This document shows, piece after piece, positions 46,218 to 46,399 of a stretch of DNA of 46,399 bases (position 1 is its first letter; every line of letters starts with the position of its first letter). The notes below the pieces were generated by a model. The model searched no databases and was not told the DNA's origin. It saw nothing but the letters and a program-made list of their open reading frames with translations. A program made the position numbers and the translations under genes. The stretch covers positions 1 to 46,399 of the forward strand of contig DVOH01000031.1 in the NCBI GenBank assembly GCA_018713745.1. Reading direction: 5' to 3'. The DNA is from Candidatus Stercoripulliclostridium merdipullorum (GTDB lineage: Bacteria > Bacillota > Clostridia > Christensenellales > DTU072).

Positions 46218-46246
46218 ATTATAATAGAATCATTTGACAAAATCAA
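46218..46246 (-). promoter_or_regulatory. Sigma-A promoter for the WYL regulator
   Basis: On the minus strand TTGATT (46246-46241), a 17-nt spacer and a perfect TATAAT (46223-46218), about 45 nt above the start codon. Confidence 0.82.
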
Positions 46247-46399
46247 CAATTTTTTTTGTTACCCGGTTACCTGTGATTTTCAAAATTTATCGTCAAGCAG
46301 CAGCCGGCGCGCTGCTTGAATCTGCACATTTGTTTTGAATTTTTGGAAGATTGTGATCGTATCTGACAATTCATTTGATTGATTTTGAATTTTTTTGAT
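46247..46399. other. AT-rich non-coding end of window with direct repeat and hairpin
   Basis: No gene is visible. GTTACC occurs twice (46258-46263 and 46266-46271), 8 nt apart and just upstream of the regulator's -35, a possible protein-binding site. CAAGCAGC and GCTGCTTG (46294-46301 and 46311-46318) form an 8-bp hairpin stem; no clean T-run follows on either strand. The rest is AT-rich with short runs of A or T. Confidence 0.5.

Noticed and set aside
1-46399. tRNA, rRNA, CRISPR array, integrase or intact transposase
   Set aside because: I looked for cloverleaf ends, regularly spaced repeats and recombinase motifs on both strands and found none; the repeats present are coding beta-domain repeats.

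Overview
The window reads as chromosomal DNA of an uncultured-type Gram-positive bacterium, most likely a gut-associated member of the Clostridia (Bacillota). The pointers are strong GGAGG ribosome binding sites, six sigma-A-type promoters that all have 17-nt spacers, lipoprotein signal peptides, an ECF vitamin transporter, a cobalamin riboswitch, and very large MBG/Ig-like and GLUG surface proteins. Base composition is moderately GC-rich by eye. Every gene I can support lies on the minus strand. The long plus-strand open frames are antisense shadows, caused by the scarcity of TTA, CTA and TCA codons. I see no rRNA, tRNA, CRISPR array, prophage or intact insertion sequence.

Layout in the direction of transcription (high to low coordinates). 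(1) 46246-44256: a WYL-domain regulator whose C-terminus is frameshifted, then an amidohydrolase. (2) 44242-36925: an apparently leaderless membrane-anchored GLUG protein, a GH2 beta-galactosidase and a GH123/DUF6067-like protein, closed by a strong terminator. (3) 36898-26050: a 1928-residue membrane-anchored GLUG/MBG protein, then a cobalamin riboswitch, then a B12-uptake operon. That operon encodes an alpha/alpha-barrel lipoprotein, a membrane-anchored transcobalamin-C-like (DUF4430) protein, EcfT, a fused double ATPase and an S component. The first two together resemble a split intrinsic factor/transcobalamin. (4) 26053-20460: citrate synthase, GH20 hexosaminidase, hotdog thioesterase, a CehA/McbA-type protein split into two coupled genes, and a GDPD-like phosphodiesterase. 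(5) 20434-8284: a 1258-residue Ig-like lipoprotein followed by a compact catabolic cassette and a terminator. The cassette holds a class III aminotransferase, an FGGY kinase, a degenerate and an intact class II aldolase, a GPH/MFS symporter, and a RAYT-like Y1-transposase homologue that has lost its HUH histidines. (6) 8203 to beyond the left edge: a lipoprotein of at least 2700 residues built from Ig-like and then MBG domains.

Taken together this looks like a carbohydrate- and cofactor-scavenging region. Large exported beta-repeat proteins stand at or near the head of three transcription units, followed by cytoplasmic glycosidases, a sugar symporter and central-carbon enzymes. The two most notable systems are the riboswitch-controlled split-transcobalamin/ECF operon and an aminotransferase-kinase-aldolase cassette that lacks an isomerase and carries an apparently dead aldolase paralogue. 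Functions are inferred from sequence motifs read by eye; no database search was run.
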